This document shows positions 8,254 through 15,724 of a stretch of 34,024 nucleotides of DNA, in pieces. This DNA comes from Alphaproteobacteria bacterium (GTDB lineage: Bacteria > Pseudomonadota > Alphaproteobacteria > Rhodobacterales > Rhodobacteraceae), in contig RFGB01000309.1 in the NCBI GenBank assembly GCA_003697125.1, forward strand, positions 1-34,024. The letters are read 5' to 3'. The notes under the pieces are model-generated. The model was not told the origin of the DNA. It saw only the letters and a list, made by a program, of their open reading frames with translations, and ran no database searches. Position 1 is the first letter of the stretch. Each line of letters begins with the position of its first letter. The position numbers and the translations under genes are program-made.

Positions 8254-8976
8254 TCAGGCCGCGTCGGTGCGCCCCGGCGCGCTGCGTTCGAGGATCAGCG
8301 CCTCGACCGAGGCGAGGTGGCGGCGCATCTCGGCCTCGGCGGCGTCGGGGTCGCGCGCCGCGATCGCCTCGGCGATGCGGCGGTGCTCGGCGTCGCGGCG
8401 GGCGATGTGGCTGGGGCAGGACTGGCTGCGCAGCCGCCCGGCCACGCGCAGCCGGGCGTCGGTGCCGACCTTGCGCAGCATCGAATAGAAGGCCTGGGCC
8501 AGATTGTTGCGCACCGCCGCGGCGATGGCGGCATGGAAGGCCAGATCGACCGCGCCCGCATCCGCGCCGGCCGGGGTGGTCGCCGCCTCGAGGATCCGCG
8601 CCACCTCGGCCCCCGAGGCGCGCAGCGAGGCGAGGCGGGCAAAGGCCGGCTCCAGCATCAGCCGCAGCTCGATCACCTCGATCGGATTGGCCAGCGCGGC
8701 CAGGTCGGGCATCCCCGCCTGGGGGCCGCGCCGGGGCCGCGGCGGGGTCAGCTCGCCCCGCGCGCGCAGCAGGGACAGCGCCTTGCGCAGCTGGTGGCGC
8801 TTGACCTGAAGCGCCGCGGCAAGCCGCCGCTCCGAAGGCAGCTCGCCCCCCGCGCGGCGCATCTGCCGGATCGCCTCGGCAATGGCGGCCACGTCGCCGC
8901 CCGCGGCCGCCCCCGCGCCGCCGGCCGCGCCGCGATCGCCGTCTTCCCGATCCGCCACAGGGCTTTGCGAATCCAT
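8254..8976 (-). CDS. GntR-family transcriptional regulator (FadR subfamily, FCD domain)
   Basis: This 240-residue protein has an N-terminal winged helix (about 30-80, ..LPSERRLAAALQVKRHQLRKALSLLRARGEL..) after an unusual Ala/Gly-rich leader of some 28 residues. A C-terminal FCD ligand domain follows, with the usual metal/acid-binding residues in DLAFHAAI and the later His positions in ..HRRIAEAI..MRRHL... FadR-type regulators usually release DNA on binding an organic acid. The ATG at 8976 has GGAGGGAGG upstream. It is divergent from the GMC oxidoreductase gene, and a perfect 15-bp dyad at 9046-9060 lies in the shared 148-bp promoter region. I infer it controls the GMC/cupin catabolic genes to the right, with a pathway intermediate as inducer. 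Confidence 0.9.
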   Translation of the reverse strand: MDSQSPVADREDGDRGAAGGAGAAAGGDVAAIAEAIRQMRRAGGELPSERRLAAALQVKRHQLRKALSLLRARGELTPPRPRRGPQAGMPDLAALANPIEVIELRLMLEPAFARLASLRASGAEVARILEAATTPAGADAGAVDLAFHAAIAAAVRNNLAQAFYSMLRKVGTDARLRVAGRLRSQSCPSHIARRDAEHRRIAEAIAARDPDAAEAEMRRHLASVEALILERSAPGRTDAA

Positions 8977-9045
8977 CGCCGACCGCCTCCCTCCGCCCGG
9001 GCGCAGCCGGCCCGTGTCACGACCATATCCTTAGCCGGTCGGGCG

Positions 9046-9060
9046 ATGGTTGACAACCAT
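9046..9060. promoter_or_regulatory. Operator-like perfect dyad overlapping a TTGACA -35 box
   Basis: ATGGTTGACAACCAT reads the same on both strands except for the central base. It sits between the divergent GntR gene and the GMC oxidoreductase gene and contains a consensus -35 hexamer TTGACA at 9050-9055. The predicted -10 about 17-18 bases further on is weak. A second ATGGTTG half-site begins at 9070. Binding of the neighbouring GntR protein here would block RNA polymerase; this is inference from position and symmetry. Confidence 0.55.
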
Positions 9061-9124
9061 GGCCGGCGAATGGTTGTGTGGTTTTGCCATGGTCGGCCCA
9101 GCCGCCGACCGGTCGGCAGGGTGG

Positions 9125-10768
9125 ATGCGGGGGGCGACGGTGGCCGGGCAGGCGCGCTTCGATGCGGAATACGACTATGTCATCGTCGGGGCCGGTTCGG
9201 CCGGCTGCGTCCTGGCCGCGCGGCTGAGCGAGGATCGCGACGTTTCGGTTCTGCTGCTGGAGGCGGGGGGCTGGGACCGTGATCCGCTGATCCACATTCC
9301 CCTGGGCTGGGGCAAGATCCTGACCGAGCGGCGCCATGACTGGGGCTATTTCTGCGAGCCCGAGCCCAATGTCGACGGCCGCGCGGTCGAATGCGCCCGG
9401 GGCCGCGTGATCGGCGGCAGTTCCTCGACCAATGCGATGGCCTTCGTGCGGGGCAACCCTGGCGACTATGACCGTTGGGCGGCCGGGGGCCTGCCCGACT
9501 GGTCCTATGAGCATGTGCTGCCGTGGTTCAGGAAGATGGAGGACTGGGAGGGCGGCGCGAATCGCTGGCGCGGGGCGGGCGGGCCGCTTCGCACCCAGTT
9601 CTGCCGCTATCGCGATCCGCTGATGGATGCCTTTGCCGCGGCCGGGCGCGGGGCGGGCTATCCGTGGACCGAGGATTACAATGCCGAAAGGCAGGAGGGT
9701 TTCGGCCGGCTGCAGATGACCATCCGCGGGGGGCGGCGCTGCTCGGCGGCGACGGCCTATCTGCGCCCGGCGCTGCGCCGGCCGAACCTGACCGTCGAGA
9801 CCGGCGCGATGGCGCACCGCGTGGTGATGGAGGGGCGGCGCGCCCGGGGGGTGGAATACCGCCGCGGCCGGATCCGCCGGGTCGCGGCGCGGCGCGAGGT
9901 GATCCTGGCCGGAGGGGTGATCAACTCGCCCCAGCTGCTGATGCTCTCGGGCATCGGCGATCCCGATGCGCTGGCCCGCCACGGCATCGACGCGGCCATC
10001 CCGCTGCCCGGGGTGGGGCGGAACCTCTCCGACCATGTCTCGGTGATCCTGATGTTCCATCGCCGCAGCCCGGGGCCCTTCCACCGGATGATGCGCGCGG
10101 ACCGGATCGCCTTCGACATGCTGCGCACCTGGCTGGGGTTCGAGGGTTTCTCGGGCGATGTGCCCGGGGGGGTGGTCGCCTTCCTGCGCACCGCCCCGGA
10201 CCGCCCGCTGCCCGATCTGCAGATCCTGTTCACCGCCGCCCCCCTGGCCGCGTGGCCCTGGTTCCCGCTGATCCGGCGACCGTTCCGCGACGGCTTCGCC
10301 ATGCGGCTGGTGGCGATCCGGCCCGAGAGCCGGGGCCATGTCGCGCTCGCCTCGGCCGATCCCGAGGCGAAGATCCGCATCCACCAGAACTTCCTGTCGG
10401 CCCCGGCGGACTGGGACAGCCTGCGCGCCGGCGTCCGCATCGCGCGCGAGATCGCCGCCCGCCCCGAGATGGCGCCCTTTGTCGAGGCGGAATTCTTCCC
10501 CGGACCCGGCTGCGCCGGCGGCGCGGAGATCGACGCCCATATCCGCAAGACCGCGATCACCGTGCATCACCCCGCGGGGACCTGCCGGATGGGCTCCGAG
10601 GCGGATCCGCTGGCGGTGGTCGATTCGCGGCTCAGGGTGCGCGGTGCCGAGGGGCTGCGGGTGATCGATGCCTCGGTGATGCCCGACCTGCCCAGCGGCA
10701 ACATCAATGCCGCGGTGATCATGATCGCCGAACGGGGGGCGGATTTCATCCGCTCCGGCGGGCAATGA
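9125..10768 (+). CDS. GMC-family FAD-dependent oxidoreductase; candidate 4-pyridoxate dehydrogenase or pyridoxine 4-oxidase
   Basis: This 547-residue flavoprotein has the N-terminal FAD Rossmann motif VGAGSAG (about 21-27), the GMC signature 1 region (..[21 protein letters not shown]..), signature 2 (..[21 protein letters not shown]..) and the C-terminal active-site pair: H482 in [10 protein letters not shown] and N526 in SGNINAA. The family oxidises alcohols. The vitamin B6 pathway uses GMC-type enzymes for pyridoxine 4-oxidase and, as I recall, 4-pyridoxic acid dehydrogenase, and B6-degradation genes lie 13 kb downstream; that link is inference. I chose ATG 9125, with GGCAGGG just upstream. 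Earlier starts at 9059 and 9089 would overlap or closely follow the operator and promoter. It is divergent from the GntR regulator and is followed by a 169-bp gap before the cupin gene. Confidence 0.88.
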   Translation: MRGATVAGQARFDAEYDYVIVGAGSAGCVLAARLSEDRDVSVLLLEAGGWDRDPLIHIPLGWGKILTERRHDWGYFCEPEPNVDGRAVECARGRVIGGSSSTNAMAFVRGNPGDYDRWAAGGLPDWSYEHVLPWFRKMEDWEGGANRWRGAGGPLRTQFCRYRDPLMDAFAAAGRGAGYPWTEDYNAERQEGFGRLQMTIRGGRRCSAATAYLRPALRRPNLTVETGAMAHRVVMEGRRARGVEYRRGRIRRVAARREVILAGGVINSPQLLMLSGIGDPDALARHGIDAAIPLPGVGRNLSDHVSVILMFHRRSPGPFHRMMRADRIAFDMLRTWLGFEGFSGDVPGGVVAFLRTAPDRPLPDLQILFTAAPLAAWPWFPLIRRPFRDGFAMRLVAIRPESRGHVALASADPEAKIRIHQNFLSAPADWDSLRAGVRIAREIAARPEMAPFVEAEFFPGPGCAGGAEIDAHIRKTAITVHHPAGTCRMGSEADPLAVVDSRLRVRGAEGLRVIDASVMPDLPSGNINAAVIMIAERGADFIRSGGQ

Positions 10769-10803
10769 TCGGCCGGGGCGCAGCCGGCGAAAGCGGCCGG
10801 CGT

Positions 10804-10862
10804 CAACCAGGGGCAACTGGTTGCGGATTGGTGGCGGCAGATTTCCATTGCATGGTTCAACC
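10804..10862. promoter_or_regulatory. Operator-like cluster of TGGTT/AACCA half-sites upstream of cupin operon
   Basis: In the 169-bp gap before the cupin gene lie CAACCAG-N6-CTGGTTG (10804-10823, perfect 7-base arms) and GGTTCAACC (10854-10862, symmetric about its centre). Isolated GGTTG copies follow at about 10874 and 10883. These half-sites resemble those of the dyad at 9046. This suggests that the cupin-to-TRAP operon has its own promoter under the same GntR regulator. Confidence 0.45.
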
Positions 10863-10937
10863 GGCCTGTCTACGGTTGCGCTGGTTGGACGAACCCGCCG
10901 GCGCGCTGCCGCCGGCATTCGGCAGGAGGGTGGCGAG

Positions 10938-12089
10938 ATGAACGTGGCCGACAAGGCGGGCGAAGCGCGCGCCAATCGCGCGGCGGCGCTGAAGGGGCTT
11001 TACGAGGCGATCGCGCGCGGCAACATGTTCCCCTTCTGGGCGACCTCGGACACGGTGGAACATGACGAGGTCGTGCAGCTGATGGCGACCCCCAAGGCGG
11101 TGCCGCATGTCTGGCGGTTCGCCGAGATCGAGCCGCTCCTGAAGCGGGCCGCCGAGCTGGTGACCATGGATGACAGCGAGAGGCGCTCGCTGATCCTGGT
11201 CAATCCGGGGCTCGCGCCGAAGCGCGCCTCGGTCAGCACGATGTACACCGCCTACCGGCTGAACGATCCCGGCGAGATCATGCCGCCGCACAAGCATTCG
11301 CCCAGCGCCATCCGCTTCGGCCTGATCGGAGAGGGCAACTTCACCGGCGTCGAGGGCGAGGATGTCGTCTTCGGGCCGGGCGACATGGTGCTGACCCCCA
11401 ACGATGCCTGGCACAATCACGGCACGGTGGGCGATACCCCCTCGATCAATCTCTCGGTGCTGGACCTGCCGCTGGTCGAGACGCTGCACGCGGTGCATTT
11501 CGACCACAACTACACCGAGATCGAGAATGGCCGCGAGGTTCCCAAGAAGGTGCAGACCGCGCGCTATCCGGCCGACTACAGCCAGGCGGCTTACGGCCAT
11601 GGCGGCATGGTGCCGCGCTTCGTGGACCATCGCCGCGGGGGCGGGAAGTCCTCGCCCATGTGGGTCTATCGCTGGGAGGCGATGGAGGCGCTTCTGGAGC
11701 GGTGGAAGGATTTCGACGGCGCCCCCCATGAGGGCGTGACCATCGAATACACCGACCCCGTCCATGGCGGGCCGGTGTTCCGCACCATCACCTTCTATGT
11801 CCAGATGCTGCGCCCGGGCGAACGCACGCTGCCCCTGCGCCAGACCGCCAACCTACTGATCGCGCCGTTCGAAGGCTCGGGCCATTCGATCATCGACGGC
11901 CAGCGGTTCGACTGGACGCAGTTCGACACGCTTGCGGTGCCGGGCGGCTGCTGGGTCGAGCATGTCAACGGCTCGGAGCGCGATCGGGTGATCTTCTTCG
12001 TCGCCTCGGACGAACCGACGCAGAAGGCGCTGCATCTCTATCGCAAGATCGGCCGCGACCGGGCGGGCGACCTCATCCGCCTCGACTGA
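10938..12089 (+). CDS. Bicupin ring-cleavage dioxygenase (gentisate/salicylate/1-hydroxy-2-naphthoate dioxygenase-like)
   Basis: This 383-residue protein has two cupin domains. The N-terminal one holds the Fe(II) site: H118 and H120 in PPHKH, and H159 in AWHNHG, inside the family pattern ..SAIRFGLIGEG..GDMVLTP... The C-terminal cupin (..QTANLLIAPFEGSGHSIIDGQRFDW..) lacks the HxH, as is usual in this family. These enzymes insert both atoms of O2 and open an aromatic ring between a hydroxyl-bearing carbon and its carboxylated neighbour. The ATG at 10938 has AGGAGG 8 bases upstream. It begins an operon with LVIVD, RidA, GST, HCDH and TRAP genes. No fumarylpyruvate hydrolase is nearby, so a plain gentisate pathway is unlikely. 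In this context the substrate may be a hydroxypyridine carboxylate; that is inference. Confidence 0.87.
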   Translation: MNVADKAGEARANRAAALKGLYEAIARGNMFPFWATSDTVEHDEVVQLMATPKAVPHVWRFAEIEPLLKRAAELVTMDDSERRSLILVNPGLAPKRASVSTMYTAYRLNDPGEIMPPHKHSPSAIRFGLIGEGNFTGVEGEDVVFGPGDMVLTPNDAWHNHGTVGDTPSINLSVLDLPLVETLHAVHFDHNYTEIENGREVPKKVQTARYPADYSQAAYGHGGMVPRFVDHRRGGGKSSPMWVYRWEAMEALLERWKDFDGAPHEGVTIEYTDPVHGGPVFRTITFYVQMLRPGERTLPLRQTANLLIAPFEGSGHSIIDGQRFDWTQFDTLAVPGGCWVEHVNGSERDRVIFFVASDEPTQKALHLYRKIGRDRAGDLIRLD

Positions 12090-12095
12090 GGCGCG

Positions 12096-12119
12096 GGCCC
12101 GCCCCGGCCGGGGCGGGCC
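12096..12119. terminator. Perfect GC palindrome between cupin and LVIVD genes
   Basis: A 24-base perfect palindrome (left half GGCCCGCCCCGG) starts 6 bases after the cupin stop. It can fold into a hairpin of about 10 GC pairs with a 4-base loop. There is no T-tract, so it is more likely an attenuating or mRNA-stabilising structure within the operon than a full terminator. Confidence 0.5.
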
Positions 12120-12145
12120 GTCACGGGGCAGGCGCGGGGAAGGGG

Positions 12146-13279
12146 GTGACGGTGGTGTCCTCGTCGAAGGTGACCCGGATCGGGCATATCGACTGCCCGG
12201 GCGGAGGGCAGGTCTGGGTGGACGGAAACGTGCTGCATGTCGGCCACATGCGCCCGCCCAGCGGCACCTCGCTCTATGACGTGTCCGATCCGCGCAATCC
12301 GCGGCTTCTGGCCGAGATCCGCGTGCCCCCCGGCTGGCATTCCCACAAGGTGCGCGCCCGCGACGGGCTGATGATCGTCAATCATGAACGCTTCGGAAAG
12401 GACGGGCCGGCCGAGTTCGGCGGCGGCATCGCCATCTATGACACCACCGACCCCGCGCGGCCGCGCCAGATCGGCAAGTGGATGACCGCCGGCAAGGGGG
12501 TTCACCGCTATGATTTCGACGGGCGCTATGCCTATCTGTCGCCCACCGCCGAGGGGTTCGTAGGCAACATCGTGCTGATCCTCGACCTGAAGGATCCCGC
12601 CCGGCCCGAGGAGGTGGGCCGCTGGTGGATTCCGGGGCAGAATGTCGGAGCGGGCGAGACCTATCCCTGGGAGGACTATGTTCCCCCGCGCTGCCATCAC
12701 CCGCTCAGGATGGGCGACCGGCTCTATGTCAGCTACTGGCATCACGGGCTCTACATCCTCGACATATCCGACATGAGCCGGCCGCGCGCCATCGCCCATG
12801 CCAACACCTCGGCCAGCTTCCCCCACCCGACCCATACCTGCCTGCCGGTGCCCGGGACGCTTCGCGGGCGGCGGGTGATGGTGGTGGCCGACGAGGACGT
12901 GGCCAAGCTCTACCCCGCCGCCCCCGCCTTCGCCTGGGTCTATGACATCACCGAGGAGCGGCTGCCGGTCCCGATCGCCACCATCCGGGTGCCGGGGGCC
13001 GATCCCGATGGCGCGCCGCAGCCGCCGATGAGCGGCTGCCACCAGCCTTCGGAGCGGTTCACCGGCAGCGTGATCCCCTTTGCCTGGTTCGCCCAGGGGC
13101 TGCAGATCTTCGACATCGCCGATCCCTTCGCCCCGCGGCGGGTCGGCCACTATCTGCCCGATCCCGCCCCGGGGGCCGAGCGCGCCTCCTCCAACGATGT
13201 CACCATCGACGATCGCGGCCTGATCTACCTCGTCGACCGGATCCGCGGGGTCGAGATCCTGGAGACCAGCCTGTTCTGA
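12146..13279 (+). CDS. LVIVD-repeat beta-propeller protein, His-rich, cytoplasmic
   Basis: This 377-residue protein is built from repeats of the LVIVD/COG5276 type: ..LYDVSDPRNPRLLAEI.., ..IYDTTDPARPRQIGKW.., ..ILDLKDPARPEEVGRW.., ..ILDISDMSRPRAIAH.. and ..IFDIADPFAPRRVGHY... This fits a beta-propeller. Most relatives are secreted, but no signal peptide is present here. Conserved-looking His clusters (GWHSHK, GVHRYD, CHHPLR, YWHHG, FPHPTHTC, GCHQPS) fall between blades, as expected for a metal-lined central channel such as that of the SBP56-type propellers. Start is GTG 12146 after GGGGAAGGGG; GTG 12152 is an alternative. It sits between a ring-cleavage dioxygenase and RidA, so it may be an enzyme (for example a hydrolase) of the same pathway. 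No function is established. Confidence 0.8.
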   Translation: MTVVSSSKVTRIGHIDCPGGGQVWVDGNVLHVGHMRPPSGTSLYDVSDPRNPRLLAEIRVPPGWHSHKVRARDGLMIVNHERFGKDGPAEFGGGIAIYDTTDPARPRQIGKWMTAGKGVHRYDFDGRYAYLSPTAEGFVGNIVLILDLKDPARPEEVGRWWIPGQNVGAGETYPWEDYVPPRCHHPLRMGDRLYVSYWHHGLYILDISDMSRPRAIAHANTSASFPHPTHTCLPVPGTLRGRRVMVVADEDVAKLYPAAPAFAWVYDITEERLPVPIATIRVPGADPDGAPQPPMSGCHQPSERFTGSVIPFAWFAQGLQIFDIADPFAPRRVGHYLPDPAPGAERASSNDVTIDDRGLIYLVDRIRGVEILETSLF

Positions 13280-13285
13280 GGGACC

Positions 13286-13672
13286 ATGAGCGAGCGCATC
13301 CACCATGCCATCGGCAAGAAGAACCCCAACCTGCCCTTCCATCCCGCCGTCCGGGCCGGAGACTTCATCTTCGTCTCGGGTCAGGTGGCCAAGGATGCCG
13401 AGGGCAACATGATCCATGGCAGCATCGAGGAGGAGACCGTCGCCACGTTGCGGGCGATCGAGCGGATCATCGCCGAGGAGGGCGCGACCCTGCGCGACGT
13501 GGTGCGCATCACCACCTATCTGGAGGATCCGCGCGACTTCGGCCGCTACAACCGTGCCTTCGCCGAGGTGATGCAGGGCGCGGTGATCGCCCGCACGACC
13601 GTCGAGGCGCGCGCGGTGATCCGCACCAAGATCGAGATGGACGCCATCGTCTACAAGCCCCTGGACAGGTGA
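13286..13672 (+). CDS. RidA/YjgF family enamine-imine deaminase
   Basis: This 128-residue protein has the RidA pattern: ..GDFIFVSGQVAKDAEGN.. near the N-terminus and ..ARTTVEARAVIRTKIEMDAIVYK at the end. R103 and E117 match the catalytic Arg and Glu of deaminating RidA members. RidA hydrolyses reactive enamine/imine intermediates to ketoacids and ammonia. Starting 7 bases after the LVIVD gene and ending 11 bases before the GST gene, it is part of the cupin operon. Ring opening of an N-heterocycle would give exactly an imine or enamine, so a pathway-specific role is attractive, though inferred. Confidence 0.92.
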   Translation: MSERIHHAIGKKNPNLPFHPAVRAGDFIFVSGQVAKDAEGNMIHGSIEEETVATLRAIERIIAEEGATLRDVVRITTYLEDPRDFGRYNRAFAEVMQGAVIARTTVEARAVIRTKIEMDAIVYKPLDR

Positions 13673-13682
13673 GGACGCACCG

Positions 13683-14282
13683 ATGCTGAAGCTGCTTGGC
13701 CGGAAGACATCCGGAAACGTCCAGAAGGTGCTGTTCTTCCTCGAGGAGACCGGGACCGATTACCGGCGCGAGGATTACGGGCGCCAGTTCGGCAACACCG
13801 AGACCGACGAATACCGCGCGCTGAACCCCACCATGAAGGTGCCGACCCTGATCGACGGCGACCTGGTGATCTGGGAATCGAACACCATCCTGCGCTATCT
13901 CGCCGCCACCCGCGCGCCCGAGCTGACCGGAGCCACCCCGGCCGAACGCAGCCTCGTCGAACGCTGGATGGACTTCCTGCTGGCGGCGGTGAATCCGGGC
14001 TACATCGCCGCCTTCAAGGGCGCGCGACAGAAGCCCGAGGAACGCGCGCCCGGCTATGCGGCCGATGTCGCCGATCTCGTGCGGCAGATGGGCATCATCG
14101 ATGCGCATCTGCAGGGGCGGGACTGGCTCGCGCTCGACCGGCTGACCATCGCCGACATCGCCTGCGGACCGATCCTGAAGCGCTGCGCGGGCTTCGACAT
14201 CGGCCGGCCGGACATGCCGGGGCTGGAGGCCTGGCTGTCCCGGCTCGAGGCGCGGCCCGCCTTCGCGCGGGTGACGGCATGA
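13683..14282 (+). CDS. Glutathione S-transferase family protein
   Basis: This 199-residue protein has an N-terminal thioredoxin-like domain with TSGNVQKV (S10, the likely glutathione-activating position), the cis-proline segment MKVPTLID (P54) and the glutathione-binding ESNTILRYLA (E65/S66). An all-helical C-terminal domain follows, with ..LTIADIACGPI... The class looks theta/beta-like. It lacks the SSCSxCxxR motif of zeta GSTs (maleylacetoacetate/maleylpyruvate isomerases). Its stop overlaps the start of the dehydrogenase gene (ATGA at 14279). In the operon it could isomerise or conjugate the ring-fission product; this is inference. Confidence 0.9.
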   Translation: MLKLLGRKTSGNVQKVLFFLEETGTDYRREDYGRQFGNTETDEYRALNPTMKVPTLIDGDLVIWESNTILRYLAATRAPELTGATPAERSLVERWMDFLLAAVNPGYIAAFKGARQKPEERAPGYAADVADLVRQMGIIDAHLQGRDWLALDRLTIADIACGPILKRCAGFDIGRPDMPGLEAWLSRLEARPAFARVTA

Positions 14283-15202
14283 TCCGCACCGCCGCCGTGA
14301 TCGGGCTGGGGACGATGGGCCCCGGCATCGGGCTCAGGCTCGCCCGCGGCGGGCTGAGGGTGCGCGGCCATGACATCGCCCCCGAGGCCCGCGCCCGCGC
14401 CGAGGCGATGCGCCCGGCGATCGAGGGGGCGATGGACGCGCTGGGCATCGCGGCGCGGGAGGGCGGCGGTTTCGAGGTGGTGGACAGCCTCGCCGCCGCG
14501 GTGGAGGGGGCGGATCTGGTGATCGAGAACGTGCCCGAGCGCGTCGAGACCAAGGCCGGGGTCTATGCGGCGCTGGCGCCGCTGATCGGCGAGGAGGTGA
14601 TCGTCGCCTCCGACACCTCGGGAATCCCGATCACCAGGCTGCAGGCGCACATGGCCCATCCCGCGCGGATGGCGGGCATGCACTGGTCCAACCCGCCCCA
14701 CATCGTGCCGATGATCGAGGTGATCCCCGGTGCCGAGACCGCGCCCGCGACCGCGGAGGCGATCGAGGCGCTGATCCGCGGCATCGGGCTGGTGCCGGTG
14801 CGGGTCGCGCGCGACGTGCCGGGCTTTGTCGAGAACCGGGTGCTGTATGCGCTGCTGCGCGAGGTGGTGGATCTGGTCGAACAGGGCGTGATCTCGGCGC
14901 GCGACATCGACACCTGCGTATCTTGGGGCATCGGCTACAAGCTGGCCGTGATCGGGCCCATGGCGCTCATGGACATGGCCGGGCTCGACATCTACCACGC
15001 CGTGGCCAGCTTCCTGAACCGCGAGCTGAGCACGCGCGCCGACGTGGCCCCGATGATCGCGGCGAAGCTGGCCGAGGGCAGGCTGGGCATGAAGACCGGC
15101 GGCGGCATCTACGACTATGGGCCCGAGGAGATCGCGCGGCTGCAGGCCGGCCGGGCGGCGAAGCTGGTCGCCATCCGCCGGATCCTGGAAGGCGGGGGCT
15201 GA
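14279..15202 (+). CDS. 3-hydroxyacyl-CoA dehydrogenase family enzyme; probable FHMPC 5-dehydrogenase of B6 degradation
   Basis: This 307-residue enzyme has an N-terminal NAD Rossmann domain (GLGTMGPGIG, residues 9-18), the VIENVPE segment, the catalytic dyad H135 (MHWSNPPH) and E147 (MIEV), and a C-terminal HCDH helical domain (..GFVENRVLYALLREVVDLVE..). In M. loti, 5-formyl-3-hydroxy-2-methylpyridine-4-carboxylate 5-dehydrogenase belongs to this family and has 309 residues, with catalytic His137/Glu149 as I remember; the two-residue offset fits. It would oxidise the 5-aldehyde to the dicarboxylate with NAD. The operon and the B6 genes downstream support this. Alternatives are a generic hydroxyacyl-CoA, carnitine or gulonate dehydrogenase. 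The family call is firm; the specific substrate is probable only. Confidence 0.88.
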   Translation: MIRTAAVIGLGTMGPGIGLRLARGGLRVRGHDIAPEARARAEAMRPAIEGAMDALGIAAREGGGFEVVDSLAAAVEGADLVIENVPERVETKAGVYAALAPLIGEEVIVASDTSGIPITRLQAHMAHPARMAGMHWSNPPHIVPMIEVIPGAETAPATAEAIEALIRGIGLVPVRVARDVPGFVENRVLYALLREVVDLVEQGVISARDIDTCVSWGIGYKLAVIGPMALMDMAGLDIYHAVASFLNRELSTRADVAPMIAAKLAEGRLGMKTGGGIYDYGPEEIARLQAGRAAKLVAIRRILEGGG

Positions 15203-15205
15203 GCG

Positions 15206-15724
15206 ATGGCGGCGGGGGGGTCAGCGGGGCACGGCGCCGGTCGGCTCGCCCGGACGGTGCAGGCGCTGCTGGGGGTGGCGCTCCTCGTCATCGTCGCCGT
15301 CAATGTGGTCAACGCCCTGGGCCGCCATCTGGCCGGCGCGGGACTGGTCGGCGCCGACGAGCTGATGACCTTCACCATGGTCTGGATCGTGATGGCGGGC
15401 GCGGTGCTGGCCCTGGCCGCGCGGGCGCATATCGCCATCGGGCTGGTTCCGGCGATGCTGGGCGCGGGGGGGCGGCGGCTGCTGGCGCTGGGCCATGACT
15501 CGGTGGCGCTGGCGGTCTGCCTGGTCGCCGCCCGGGCCAGCGTGGAATATGTCGCGCGGCTCGACGCGCTCGGCATGACCAGCATGGCGCTGGGCGTGCC
15601 GCTGGCCCCGGTGCATGCCGCGCTGCCCGCCGGCTATGCTGGGCTGGCGCTGGTGTCGGGCTGGGGGGTGATCGCGGGCCTGCGCGGCCTGATGCGCTCC
15701 GGCGGTTCCGGACGGCCGGCATGA
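15206..15724 (+). CDS. TRAP transporter small permease (DctQ family), system 2
   Basis: This 172-residue protein has four membrane segments, the first at about 17-40 (..LLGVALLVIVAVNVVNALGRH..), and the DctQ signature ..ADELMTFTMVWIVMAGAVLALAARAHIAIGL... It starts 3 bases after the dehydrogenase stop and overlaps DctM by ATGA at 15721, so it is part of the cupin operon. It forms the membrane complex with the genes at 15721 and 16995. The operon position suggests it imports the substrate of the catabolic enzymes or an intermediate such as 4-pyridoxate; the latter is inference. Confidence 0.9.
   Translation: MAAGGSAGHGAGRLARTVQALLGVALLVIVAVNVVNALGRHLAGAGLVGADELMTFTMVWIVMAGAVLALAARAHIAIGLVPAMLGAGGRRLLALGHDSVALAVCLVAARASVEYVARLDALGMTSMALGVPLAPVHAALPAGYAGLALVSGWGVIAGLRGLMRSGGSGRPA

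Noticed and set aside
9125-10768. Choline dehydrogenase BetA
   Set aside because: GMC motifs are shared across the family, but no betaine aldehyde dehydrogenase, BetI or choline transporter is nearby.
13683-14282. Maleylpyruvate isomerase (zeta GST) of a gentisate pathway
   Set aside because: The zeta-class SSCSxCxxR motif is absent and no fumarylpyruvate hydrolase is present.
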